Source: Campylobacter bilis (GTDB taxonomy: Bacteria; Campylobacterota; Campylobacteria; Campylobacterales; Campylobacteraceae). From it: 64,000 nt of DNA. The stretch is taken from NCBI RefSeq assembly GCF_016806695.1, contig NZ_WUED01000007.1, positions 826 to 64,825 of the forward strand, given 5' to 3'. A program made the position numbers and the translations under genes. Within the stretch, counting starts at the first letter, position 1. The number at the start of each line of letters is the position of its first letter. The notes under the pieces are model-generated. The model was not told the origin of the DNA. It searched no databases and saw nothing but the letters and a program-made list of their open reading frames with translations. This document shows positions 26,053 through 35,187 of the stretch, piece after piece.

Positions 26053-27039
26053 ATGGATTTTTTCTTTGTAGAATATAGAGACCCTTTAGTGGGGCTTATC
26101 ATTTTAAGTATTTTGGTTTTTGTTGTAGCGCTTGTAAATTCTCTTTGGAGGATCTTTGCAAGTAAAGACGAAGAACAAAAACTTGAAAAATTTATAAAAA
26201 AATTTGAAATGGATAATACCCATAAAGAATTACTAAGAAATAGTGGCTTGAGCTTTGGGAATTTGAGTTTTTTAGCTGAAATTTTTACTAAAAGTGGGGA
26301 ATTTGAAAAAGCAACTCAGATTTATCTTATTGCTTTTGAGAAGTGCAAAGATAAGCAAGAAAGAGAGTTTGTCTTCCTTGCTTTGGCAAAGGTTTATTTT
26401 AAAGCAGGATTTTTAGAGCGTGCAAAAGAAGTGCTATTGCAGGCTTTAAAACTGCGTCCAAGGAATGTGCAGGCTTTAAAACTCCTAAAAATAGTTTATT
26501 TAAAACTTCGTGCTTATAAAGAAAATTTAGAGCTTTTAGAATGTCTTTTTGAGCTTAATGAAAATGTAGAAAAAGAACATGATTTTATAAAGGCTTTAGA
26601 GCTTTGTAGTATTAATAATAACGAAGAAGAAATAAAGAAAAAGCTTTTAGAATTAAAAGTGGATAATAATCCTATGTTGGGGCGTTTGGTTTTTGAAAAA
26701 TATCATTTATTTTTAGGGCAAAATTTTTTTGATATTTATGATTTGCTTTATAAAGAAAAAGAAGCCTTTAATTTAGAAAATCAAGATTTTTTGGAATTTT
26801 TTTATGCCTTAGGCAAAGTTAAACAAATCCCCAATGCAGCTTGCTTTAGTTTTAAAAATTCGAATTTTAAAATGTTAAAGATTTTAAAAGAAAATTCTTT
26901 TAATGCGGGTTTGGAGTTTTCTTATCGTTGTACTGAGTGTAAAAATATTATGCCTTTGTTTTTTTACCATTGTCCTGTTTGCTACGAGTTTAATACTTGT
27001 AAGATTATTTGTGAAGTGAAAAATAGTGAAACATATTGA
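26053..27039 (+). CDS. LapB (YciM)-like TPR protein with C-terminal rubredoxin-type zinc site
   Basis: A 328-residue protein with an N-terminal membrane anchor (LVGLIILSILVFVVALVNSLW), several TPR units (about 70-200: FLAEIFTKSGEFEKATQIY, FLALAKVYFKAGFLERAKEV, LLQALKLRPRNVQALK) and a C-terminal YRCTECKNIMP...YHCPVCYE, two CxxC knuckles. Anchor, TPRs and rubredoxin-like metal site is the architecture of LapB, which in E. coli controls lipopolysaccharide output through FtsH/LpxC. The sequence is divergent, so the functional transfer is inference. Confidence 0.75.
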   Translation: MDFFFVEYRDPLVGLIILSILVFVVALVNSLWRIFASKDEEQKLEKFIKKFEMDNTHKELLRNSGLSFGNLSFLAEIFTKSGEFEKATQIYLIAFEKCKDKQEREFVFLALAKVYFKAGFLERAKEVLLQALKLRPRNVQALKLLKIVYLKLRAYKENLELLECLFELNENVEKEHDFIKALELCSINNNEEEIKKKLLELKVDNNPMLGRLVFEKYHLFLGQNFFDIYDLLYKEKEAFNLENQDFLEFFYALGKVKQIPNAACFSFKNSNFKMLKILKENSFNAGLEFSYRCTECKNIMPLFFYHCPVCYEFNTCKIICEVKNSETY

Positions 27040-27466
27040 AATTTATACGGATGGATCTTGTCTTAATAACCCAGGTTTTGGGGGTTGGGCTTATATTTTG
27101 CGTTATAAAGACTATCAAAAAGAAAGCTTTGGCGCTAAGGCTGATACTACTAATAATAGAATGGAGCTTGTAGCTATTATCGAAGCTTTAAAGGCTTTAA
27201 AAGAGCCTTGTGAGGTTTCGCTTTTTACTGATTCTCATTTAATGGTTAAAAGCATTAATGAGTGGTTGCATGAGTGGGTAAAAAAAGATTTTAAAGGCAA
27301 AAAAAATACAGATTTATGGAAAGAATACCTTCAAGTAGCAAAATCTCATAAAATCAAAGCTTTTTGGGTAAAAGCACATAATGGACATTTACAAAATGAA
27401 AGGTGCGATACTTTAGCACGAGAGGCTGCTTTGAAGATGGCAAGGGAAAATAATGAAAAATATTGA
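27026..27466 (+). CDS. rnhA: Ribonuclease HI
   Basis: Cleaves the RNA of RNA-DNA hybrids. The 146-residue protein has the four carboxylates in IYTDGSCLNNPGFGGW (Asp), NNRMELVAI (Glu), LFTDSHLMV (Asp) and ERCDTLAREA (Asp), and the basic loop WVKKDFKGKKN. It starts with GTG inside the end of lapB (14-base overlap) and itself overlaps rnc. Confidence 0.96.
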   Translation: MKHIEIYTDGSCLNNPGFGGWAYILRYKDYQKESFGAKADTTNNRMELVAIIEALKALKEPCEVSLFTDSHLMVKSINEWLHEWVKKDFKGKKNTDLWKEYLQVAKSHKIKAFWVKAHNGHLQNERCDTLAREAALKMARENNEKY

Positions 27467-28127
27467 AAAATTAGAAAAAAAATTAGCTTATAAATTCAAA
27501 GACAAAAAACTTCTTATTCATGCTTTAACACATAAAAGTTTTAAAAAGCCTTATAATAATGAACGTTTGGAATTTTTAGGAGATGCGGTGCTTGACTTGG
27601 TTGTAGGGGAGTATCTTTTTCATAAATTTGCTAAAGATGCTGAAGGGGATTTATCCAAACTTAGGGCAGCTTTGGTCAATGAAAAATCTTTTGCAAAAAT
27701 TGCAAAGAGTTTGAATTTGGGCGATTTTATTTTTATGAGTATTGCTGAGCAAAACAATGGCGGAAAGCAAAAATCTTCTATACTTTCTGATGCTTTAGAG
27801 GCTATTATAGGGGCTATACACTTAGAAGGGGGATTTGAGCTTGCTAAGAATATTGCTTTAAAACTTATAGAGAAAAATTTTCCTAAAATTGATGCGAAAA
27901 TTCTTATAAAAGATTATAAAACCAAATTGCAAGAACTCACCCAAGGAAGAATAGGACAAATCCCACAGTATGAAACCTTGCGTGCTTTTGGTCCTGATCA
28001 TTTAAAACGCTTTGAAGTGGCTTTAATACTTCAAAGTCAAGAGCTTGCAAGAGCCATAGCACGAAGTAAGAAAGAAGCCCAACAAATGGCAGCAAAGATT
28101 GTGCTTGATCAATTAGGAGCTTTGTGA
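27453..28127 (+). CDS. rnc: Ribonuclease III
   Basis: Cuts double-stranded RNA in rRNA processing and small RNA maturation. The 224-residue protein has the signature NERLEFLGDAVLDLV (about 38-52), the second acidic site SDALEAIIGAI (about 111-121) and a C-terminal double-stranded RNA-binding domain (DYKTKLQELTQ...SKKEAQQMAAKIVLDQL). It is relevant to the small RNA pair at 13.8 kb, whose known counterpart is matured by RNase III. Overlaps rnhA and aroC. Confidence 0.96.
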   Translation: MKNIEKLEKKLAYKFKDKKLLIHALTHKSFKKPYNNERLEFLGDAVLDLVVGEYLFHKFAKDAEGDLSKLRAALVNEKSFAKIAKSLNLGDFIFMSIAEQNNGGKQKSSILSDALEAIIGAIHLEGGFELAKNIALKLIEKNFPKIDAKILIKDYKTKLQELTQGRIGQIPQYETLRAFGPDHLKRFEVALILQSQELARAIARSKKEAQQMAAKIVLDQLGAL

Positions 28128-29215
28128 TGAATACTTTTGGTACGCGTTTGAAATTTACAAGTTTTGGAGAATCTCATGGCAGAGCAATTGGCTGTGTTAT
28201 AGATGGTATGCCTGCGGGGCTTGAATTTGATGAGGATTTTTTACAAAGTGAGCTTGATAAACGCAGAGGTGGAAGTAGGTTTACAACCCCAAGAAAGGAA
28301 AGCGATAAAGCTGAGGTTTTAAGCGGGGTATTTGAAGGCTATACTACAGGTCATCCTATAGCTATAATGGTATATAATGAAAATACTCATGTTAAAGATT
28401 ATAATAATTTAAAAGATTTGTTTCGTCCTGCGCATGCGGATTTTACTTATTTTTATAAATACGGTTTAAGAGATTATAGAGGGGGTGGAAGATCAAGCGC
28501 TAGAGAAAGTGTGGCTAGAGTGGCTGCTGGAGCAATTTGTGCTATGCTTTTGAAGGAATTTGGCATTAGTGTGCAAAGTGGGGTTTTTGGAATAGGGGGT
28601 GTTGTTTCTAATTTGGAAGAAGAACAATGGGATTTTGAATTTGCTGAAAAAAGTGAAATTTTTTGTCTTGATCCTAGTTTAGAAAATGAGTTTAAAAATG
28701 AAATTTTAAATGCTAGAAATTCAAAAGACAGTGTAGGTGCTGCTGTTTTTACTAAGGCTAGTGGTATGCTTGTGGGGCTTGGTGAGGTTCTTTATGATAA
28801 ATTAGATTCTAAATTAGCTCATGCTTTGATGGGGATTAATGGTGTTAAAGCTGTAGAAATAGGCGAAGGTATCAACGCGAGTAAACTGCGTGGATCTAAA
28901 AATAATGACATTTTAAGAAATATTAAATTTTTAACAAATCATAGTGGGGGTATTTTAGGGGGTATTTCCAATGGAGAAAATCTTATTTTAAAAACTTATT
29001 TTAAACCTACTCCTTCTATTTTTCTTAAACAAGAAAGCATGGATAAATTCGGCAATAATTTAGAATTTCAACTCAAAGGCAGACATGATCCTTGTATAGG
29101 CATTAGAGGAAGTGTGGTGGCTAATGCTATGGTGCGTTTGGTTTTGGCTGATTGCTTGCTTTTAAATGCGAGTGCGAATTTAAAAAATTTGAAAAAAGCT
29201 TATGGATTAGAATGA
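28127..29215 (+). CDS. aroC: Chorismate synthase
   Basis: Makes chorismate from EPSP with reduced FMN, the last step of the shikimate pathway. The ATG at 28127 overlaps the rnc stop (TGATG) and has AGGAG upstream. A GTG three bases earlier is less likely. The 362-residue protein has FGESHGRAIGCVIDGMP, DKRRGGSRFTTPRKE, RPAHADFTYFYKYG-type AHADFTY, GGGRSSARESVARVAAGA, and RHDPCIGIRGSVVANAM, all family signatures. Confidence 0.97.
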   Translation: MNTFGTRLKFTSFGESHGRAIGCVIDGMPAGLEFDEDFLQSELDKRRGGSRFTTPRKESDKAEVLSGVFEGYTTGHPIAIMVYNENTHVKDYNNLKDLFRPAHADFTYFYKYGLRDYRGGGRSSARESVARVAAGAICAMLLKEFGISVQSGVFGIGGVVSNLEEEQWDFEFAEKSEIFCLDPSLENEFKNEILNARNSKDSVGAAVFTKASGMLVGLGEVLYDKLDSKLAHALMGINGVKAVEIGEGINASKLRGSKNNDILRNIKFLTNHSGGILGGISNGENLILKTYFKPTPSIFLKQESMDKFGNNLEFQLKGRHDPCIGIRGSVVANAMVRLVLADCLLLNASANLKNLKKAYGLE

Positions 29216-29217
29216 AA

Positions 29218-29234
29218 AAGCCTTTTTAAGGCTT
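29218..29234 (+). terminator. Possible terminator after aroC
   Basis: AAGCCTT (29218-29224) pairs with AAGGCTT (29228-29234) over a TTT loop, three bases after the aroC stop. There is no clean T run after it, so it could act weakly or only stabilise the 3' end. Confidence 0.4.
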
Positions 29235-29475
29235 GATTGCAATATTTTAAAAAGATTTAATACTATATCGCTTATTTTTTGAAATCCTTCACATAATTTT
29301 TTAATTTTTTTTTGAAAATTAAATGACAAATTAACATTTTTTTTATTTTTGAGTGTGTAAAAAAGAAATAAAATAAATATTTTTTATTTTTTGCTTGAAA
29401 TTTTGCAAAAATTCTTTAATAAAATTACTGATTTGGTATTAGAATATGAGTATAAATATAAAAAAAGGGGGCTTT

Positions 29476-32400
29476 ATGAATTTCAATAAAAGAAAATTTG
29501 TTCGTTTATCGTTGAATTTAACGCTTCTTAGCGCTTTATTCCCTTGCGTATTATTGTCTGCAGACTTACGACAAAGAAATGGCAATGTTATTGTTTCAAA
29601 AACGACTAACATGACAAAATCTGGCAATAATACAGATGTCATCAATATAAGTGACCCTAGTAAAAACGGGGTTTCGCATAATCAATTTGAAGATTTTAAT
29701 GTTCATGATGGGGTTATTTTTAACAATAGCTTACTCGGTGGTAATTCTCAAATTGGTGGCTGGGTGGATAAAAATCCTTATTTAAAACACAATGCTAATA
29801 CTATTATCAATGAAATCACAAGCAAGCAAGCATCTGGTATCCACGGTAATGTGGAAGTATTTGGAAAGAGTGCGAATTTGATTTTTGCTAATGAGAATGG
29901 TTTTAGTGTTAATGGAGCATCTTTTTTAAATACAACAGGAGTGACTCTTACTACTGGGCAATTTAGCGGAAATGTTGCAGATGTGAAAAGCAATGGCAAA
30001 ATATCTATTGGAGATAAAGGTGTTGTGGTTGATGGAGATTATTTTAATGTGATCAGCCGTAGTATAGATATTGCTGGTAGTATTGCTCATTATCAAGCAG
30101 GAAAACATTTATCTAATATTAATTTTATAGCTGGGCTTAATAAAGTGGATTTAAGCAATGGCAATCTTCCTAAGATTCTTGCTTCAAGGCAAGCAGATAA
30201 TAAGGATGATAAGATAGATTATGGTATTGATGGTAGGAATTTAGGTTCTATGTATGCTGATACTGTTACCCTTGTTAGTACTGAAGAGGGTGTAGGTGTA
30301 AGACATACTGGGGTCATAAGAGGTCTTAAAGATATCATTGTTAAAGTCAATGGTAATGCACAATTTCAAGCCCTTGGAGTCAATCAAGGCGGGAGTGTTG
30401 ATATAAATGCTAAAGACATTACAACTTCTTTGATTGATGCAGATACTATGAGATTAAATGGCGATGGAAAAGTTACCAATGAGGGTTTGTACAGAGGTAA
30501 AAATATCAAGATTGATGCAAAAGATTTTGAGAATGCAAAGCAAACTCATTTTAATAAAGAGACTCAAGATATATTTAAAACTAGTGGAGAAAATTCACAA
30601 GTTGATGCAGATAATTTAGATGTGCATACTAAAGATAAAATGGCCAATTTTGGATCTATAAATACTTTAGGTGATGTGAAAATCGATACAGGATCTTTTG
30701 AAAACCAAGGCAAAATTTCAGCAAATAAAGATGTGCATTTGACTTTAAATAAGGATGATTTTGTTAATGGGGGTGAAGTTTTTAGCCAAGATAATATTTA
30801 TTTACAAGCTAATAAAGATTTAACCCTTAATAATGGTAATTTGTATGCAAAAAATTTGCTTGATATTAAAAGTTTAGGTGATTTGCATATTGATTCAAAG
30901 CTTGAAAATTCTTCTTCAATAGGACTTGAAGCAAAAAATATTTATAATAAAGATCTTGTTGCTAGCGGAAAAGATTTAACCCTTAGTGCGAGTGGGGATA
31001 TAGTTAATGATGGCTATTTTTTTGCACGCAATGATTTAAAAGCAAATGCTTCGCATATTACTAATAATTCTACCTTTAATAGTTCAAATAATGCCTATTT
31101 AAATGCTGATACTATCGATAATAATGGTTTGATTTTTGCTAATAAAGACATTAATATTGAAGTAAAAAGTTTAAATAATAATGCAAGCTTAACAGGAACT
31201 GTTCAAAGCTTTAATGAAAAAATTAAAGGCGATGGTTGGGCAAATTATGGTGATACGCTTTTTAAACGTTGGAATATGGAAGTTGGAATTGATATTTTAA
31301 AATATATTAATCACTTAGATGCTAAACAAGCTTCTATCCAAGCAGGTGGAAATATTAATATCAATACTAAATCAAAAGACAAAGCAGCACAAATTAATAA
31401 TAGCGGTAAAATTGTAGCTCAAGGTAATATTAATTCTTATGGAAACATTAATAATAGAACCTTAAGCGAAGATCTTAATATAGAAGATATTTTATCTCAT
31501 ATTAAATTAGACGGTTTTTTTGCTAAAGAGTATTTAGGATCTTGGAATACTAATTGGACGCATTATTTTACTAAGGGAGGAAGCTTGCTTGATGCTTTAA
31601 GATATTTTGCAAGCAATCAGGCAAAAAATCATCAACGAGAATCTGCTTGGAATGCGCTTAAAAATGCCGCTGCTCATAATGAGGCTTTGAATTTATATTT
31701 TTCTTTATTGTTTGGAAGTGATTATGCTTCAAAAAGATTTGTTCCAGATCCAAGCACATGGAATCATAATGCTAAAGTTGTTTTTAAAGCAAAATCTGAA
31801 GCTTTAATAGCATCTAATGGAGAATTAAACCTAAATTCTAAAGAATTCAATCAAGGTTTGGTGAGTTCTTTTGATAAGAATTCTGCCTTGATAAAATCTC
31901 ATTTAGAAGATGCGATAAATACCCAAGATTTAGCTTCACAATTAATACCTGATATTGTTGATTCTGGATTTTTTCATTTTACAAATAAAACCGATGATGG
32001 AATCTCTTATGAGTATACAACAGAATCTTCAGCAGTAAATACCAAAGACTATTTTGGATTTGAAGATGTTGCAAAAGAATTTAACAATAAAGACTTAGAT
32101 AATACTACTGTTATAGGGGATTCTTTCTTCCAAAATCAACTTCTTAAATCTATGTATGCAAAAGCAGGTATGCATGGAGGCTTAAGTGATGAAGATATTA
32201 AAAGACTTCTTGAAAATGGTGCAAAATATGCCAATGAACATGGTTTAAAATTAGGCGAAGGATTGGGTAAAAATCAAACAGTTGATGATGATATGATTTT
32301 ATTTGAAAAAGTTGATAGAGATGGAAAAACAGTCTTTGTTCCTAGATTTTATTTTTCTCATAAAACTTTAGAGGCAAATAAAGGTGGAGTTAATATTGCT

Positions 32401-35187
32401 GGAAAAAATGGAGTTGATGTGAATACAGATGAGTTTGATTCTTCATTAGGCAATATTGCTTCAGAAGGTACAGTCAATATCAATGCAAATGATAAAGTGA
32501 ATTTACACAGTTCAAATGTAAGCGGAAAAGATGTTAATATCCAAGGTGATGAGGTTAATGTAGGCACACTTTTAGGTGTTGATGAAAAAGGCTCTCGCAA
32601 TTCTATTAATAAAAGTCAAATCAGTGGAAAAGATACTATTACCATTACTTCTAATAGGGATATAAATGTCAAAAACAGTGATGTTGTTGCAGATTCTGAA
32701 AATTCTAAAATCGTGTTTAATTCTAAAGGAGGAAATGTTAATATAAGCAATGATTATTCTAATAAATCTTCTTTTAACAGTACGGAGACAGCCACACAAA
32801 AATCTAATACTTCAATAAACACAGATGAGGTTTTAAGCTCAAATGTTAAAGGAGGCACTGTAGATATCACTTCTAAAAAAGATGTTAATGTAGTTGGTAG
32901 TAATATAGATGCTAATCATGATATTAATGTTAATGCCAATAATGTCAACATAGCAGATGCACATGAAAATTCTCAAGTCACATTTGATGGAATACATTTG
33001 ACAAAAACATCAATCACTTATGAAAATAGCAGCATAAAAAATTCTAAATCTGTGGGAAGTAATTTAAATTCTAAAGGCAATATTAATATCAATGCCAATA
33101 ATGATTTAAATATTGAAGGATCTAATTTACAAGCTCATGATTTAGCCGATTTAAAAGGTAAAAATATAAATATAAAAAATGGAGAAAATGAGATTTCTTA
33201 TTCTTTAGATTCTTCAGGTTTGCATATTTTAGGCTATCAACAAAACTCTGTGAGAAAAGACAGTTCTTTAGCAACTTCTTCTAATATTTCAGGTGATAAG
33301 TTGAATTTACAAGCAGATAATAAAGCAACCATCACAGGAAGTAAACTAAATGGAGGAGATATTAATATAGATGCTAATGATGTCGATTTTGTAGCTGCTA
33401 AAAACACAACTCATACCCAAAGTGATTCTTTATCTATAGGGGTATTTGCTAATGCTAATTTGGGTTTAGCTGGGCATGGAGTGAATGCTAGCTATAGCTT
33501 TGCACAACAAAAATCAGGGGTTAATATCACTGATGGTTCTGAAAATGGAGAAAGGAATTTAGGATCTTCTGAAGTGGGATTAGAATTAGATAAAAGCAGT
33601 AAAACAGAGGATGAGACTTCTTATCTTTCTAATAATTTAAAAGGTTCTAATATCACTGTTAATGCTAAAAATGATTTGGATATAGGTGGGGCTGATTTTG
33701 ATGCTAATAAGGATATCAATCTTAAAGGCGGAGAGATTAAAACCACTAAATATGAAGATACTAAAACTCAAAACACTACAGGTTTTGGCATCTATGTTAA
33801 AGAAAGAATTGAATCAGGAGGCTTAGGAGTGGCTGCTATTAATCAAACAGCAGAGAATTTTAATGATAAACCAGCAGGTTCAAATTATGTATTGCCAGTG
33901 GTTCAAAGTGCTTCTAATGCAGTGAGTGTGCTTAATGATAATCTCATAGAAGCAAGTTCAGGTGAAACCATAGGTTTTAGATTCCATAAAGGCAACTCAC
34001 AAAGTTCTAGTGAAAATACTTCTAAAATCCATGCAGGTGGCAAGGTAAATTTAGAAAGCACTAAAGGCGATATTGTTTTAAACGGTGTTGATGTAAGTGG
34101 GGATGAAATCAATGTCAAAGCAAAAGATAACTTTATAGCAAATGCTGCTAAAAAGACACATTCTTCTTCAGATTTATCCTTTGAAACAGCAATAACTAAA
34201 AAAACAACTGTGGGCTATAATTTGATTGATGGTGCAGATGTAGGAGGAGAGCTTGAAGGCTTTGCTAGTGGATCGCGTACTCATAAAGAAAATGTTCAAT
34301 ATCATAATGCACAATTTAATGCCAATAATATTAGCGTTAGTACCGGTAAAGACGCTGTATTAAATGGTGCTAATATGAGAGCTTCTAATGATGTGCATTT
34401 AGATGTAGGAGGAAAATTAGAAGTTAAATCTTTAACAGATACTTCAAAATCTGAAAGACATAGTACTTTATTGGCAGGATCTATGGGCTTAGATTTGTCA
34501 TCAAATCATATTATTACAGGGGATTTTTCAGGAACAGTTGGCGTAGGATATTCTAAAAGTGATAATCAAACTGTAGGAACCCAAAGTGGCATTAGTGCGG
34601 GTAATGAACTAAGTGGCCATGTAAATGGGGATTTAGTATTAGAAGGGGGAATTTTAAATTCTGATGTTAAAAAAGGAAATTTAGCCCTTGGAGGAAGGGT
34701 TGTAAATTCTGATGTAAGTACCCAAGAAGAAAGTGATGGAGCTGATGTAGAAATTACAGGTGCAACAGGTCAATCTGCTTCAGCAACTGTTAGTATGGAT
34801 GATCATATTGATAAAATAGGTATGGTTGATTCTGCAACTAATATTACTATCAATAATGAAAAAAGACATGGTTTAAGCGAGGATACTCAAAACACTCGAC
34901 GTGAATATGATTATTCTTGGTCTGGTGGTAATGTTAAAGTCAATCTTTCAGTTCCTAAAATAAAAGAGGGAATAAAACATTTTCTTAATAAAGTAAAGTC
35001 TGGTTCTAATTCTAGCGATAGTTCAAGTTCATCACAAGCATCTCATACTCATGAAAGTAGCCAAAGTGCCAATGCAAGTATTCAAAATACAAATGCAAGT
35101 ACTCAAAATGTAAGTTCTAATGCCGATCACACATCAAATTCAGATCTAAGTTCTAATCACAATACTAAGATCCAAGGCTATAAGTGA
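29476..35187 (+). CDS. fhaB: Two-partner secretion exoprotein, filamentous haemagglutinin/CdiA type
   Basis: A secreted beta-helical protein of about 1,903 residues. The ATG at 29476 is preferred over 29446 because AAAGGGGG lies 4 bases before it. Signal peptide ends LLSA-D (about 29). The TPS domain (about 30-260) has NPYL (100-103), NENGF (139-143) and FLNTTGVTLTTG, variants of the NPNL/NPNG secretion motifs. The rest is FHA repeats rich in Asn, Ser and Asp (VNINANDKVNL, ININANNDLNIEGSNLQ), including FHA-2-like segments (about 1100-1700). The C-terminus is a Ser/Asn/His-rich tail with no VENN motif, pretoxin or toxin domain. Partner transporter follows. Likely an adhesin or biofilm factor. 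Confidence 0.9.
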   Translation: MNFNKRKFVRLSLNLTLLSALFPCVLLSADLRQRNGNVIVSKTTNMTKSGNNTDVINISDPSKNGVSHNQFEDFNVHDGVIFNNSLLGGNSQIGGWVDKNPYLKHNANTIINEITSKQASGIHGNVEVFGKSANLIFANENGFSVNGASFLNTTGVTLTTGQFSGNVADVKSNGKISIGDKGVVVDGDYFNVISRSIDIAGSIAHYQAGKHLSNINFIAGLNKVDLSNGNLPKILASRQADNKDDKIDYGIDGRNLGSMYADTVTLVSTEEGVGVRHTGVIRGLKDIIVKVNGNAQFQALGVNQGGSVDINAKDITTSLIDADTMRLNGDGKVTNEGLYRGKNIKIDAKDFENAKQTHFNKETQDIFKTSGENSQVDADNLDVHTKDKMANFGSINTLGDVKIDTGSFENQGKISANKDVHLTLNKDDFVNGGEVFSQDNIYLQANKDLTLNNGNLYAKNLLDIKSLGDLHIDSKLENSSSIGLEAKNIYNKDLVASGKDLTLSASGDIVNDGYFFARNDLKANASHITNNSTFNSSNNAYLNADTIDNNGLIFANKDINIEVKSLNNNASLTGTVQSFNEKIKGDGWANYGDTLFKRWNMEVGIDILKYINHLDAKQASIQAGGNININTKSKDKAAQINNSGKIVAQGNINSYGNINNRTLSEDLNIEDILSHIKLDGFFAKEYLGSWNTNWTHYFTKGGSLLDALRYFASNQAKNHQRESAWNALKNAAAHNEALNLYFSLLFGSDYASKRFVPDPSTWNHNAKVVFKAKSEALIASNGELNLNSKEFNQGLVSSFDKNSALIKSHLEDAINTQDLASQLIPDIVDSGFFHFTNKTDDGISYEYTTESSAVNTKDYFGFEDVAKEFNNKDLDNTTVIGDSFFQNQLLKSMYAKAGMHGGLSDEDIKRLLENGAKYANEHGLKLGEGLGKNQTVDDDMILFEKVDRDGKTVFVPRFYFSHKTLEANKGGVNIAGKNGVDVNTDEFDSSLGNIASEGTVNINANDKVNLHSSNVSGKDVNIQGDEVNVGTLLGVDEKGSRNSINKSQISGKDTITITSNRDINVKNSDVVADSENSKIVFNSKGGNVNISNDYSNKSSFNSTETATQKSNTSINTDEVLSSNVKGGTVDITSKKDVNVVGSNIDANHDINVNANNVNIADAHENSQVTFDGIHLTKTSITYENSSIKNSKSVGSNLNSKGNININANNDLNIEGSNLQAHDLADLKGKNINIKNGENEISYSLDSSGLHILGYQQNSVRKDSSLATSSNISGDKLNLQADNKATITGSKLNGGDINIDANDVDFVAAKNTTHTQSDSLSIGVFANANLGLAGHGVNASYSFAQQKSGVNITDGSENGERNLGSSEVGLELDKSSKTEDETSYLSNNLKGSNITVNAKNDLDIGGADFDANKDINLKGGEIKTTKYEDTKTQNTTGFGIYVKERIESGGLGVAAINQTAENFNDKPAGSNYVLPVVQSASNAVSVLNDNLIEASSGETIGFRFHKGNSQSSSENTSKIHAGGKVNLESTKGDIVLNGVDVSGDEINVKAKDNFIANAAKKTHSSSDLSFETAITKKTTVGYNLIDGADVGGELEGFASGSRTHKENVQYHNAQFNANNISVSTGKDAVLNGANMRASNDVHLDVGGKLEVKSLTDTSKSERHSTLLAGSMGLDLSSNHIITGDFSGTVGVGYSKSDNQTVGTQSGISAGNELSGHVNGDLVLEGGILNSDVKKGNLALGGRVVNSDVSTQEESDGADVEITGATGQSASATVSMDDHIDKIGMVDSATNITINNEKRHGLSEDTQNTRREYDYSWSGGNVKVNLSVPKIKEGIKHFLNKVKSGSNSSDSSSSSQASHTHESSQSANASIQNTNASTQNVSSNADHTSNSDLSSNHNTKIQGYK

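Noticed and set aside
29446-29475. Upstream ATG of fhaB as the true start
   Set aside because: It precedes the AAAGGGGG ribosome binding site and adds ten residues without signal-peptide character.
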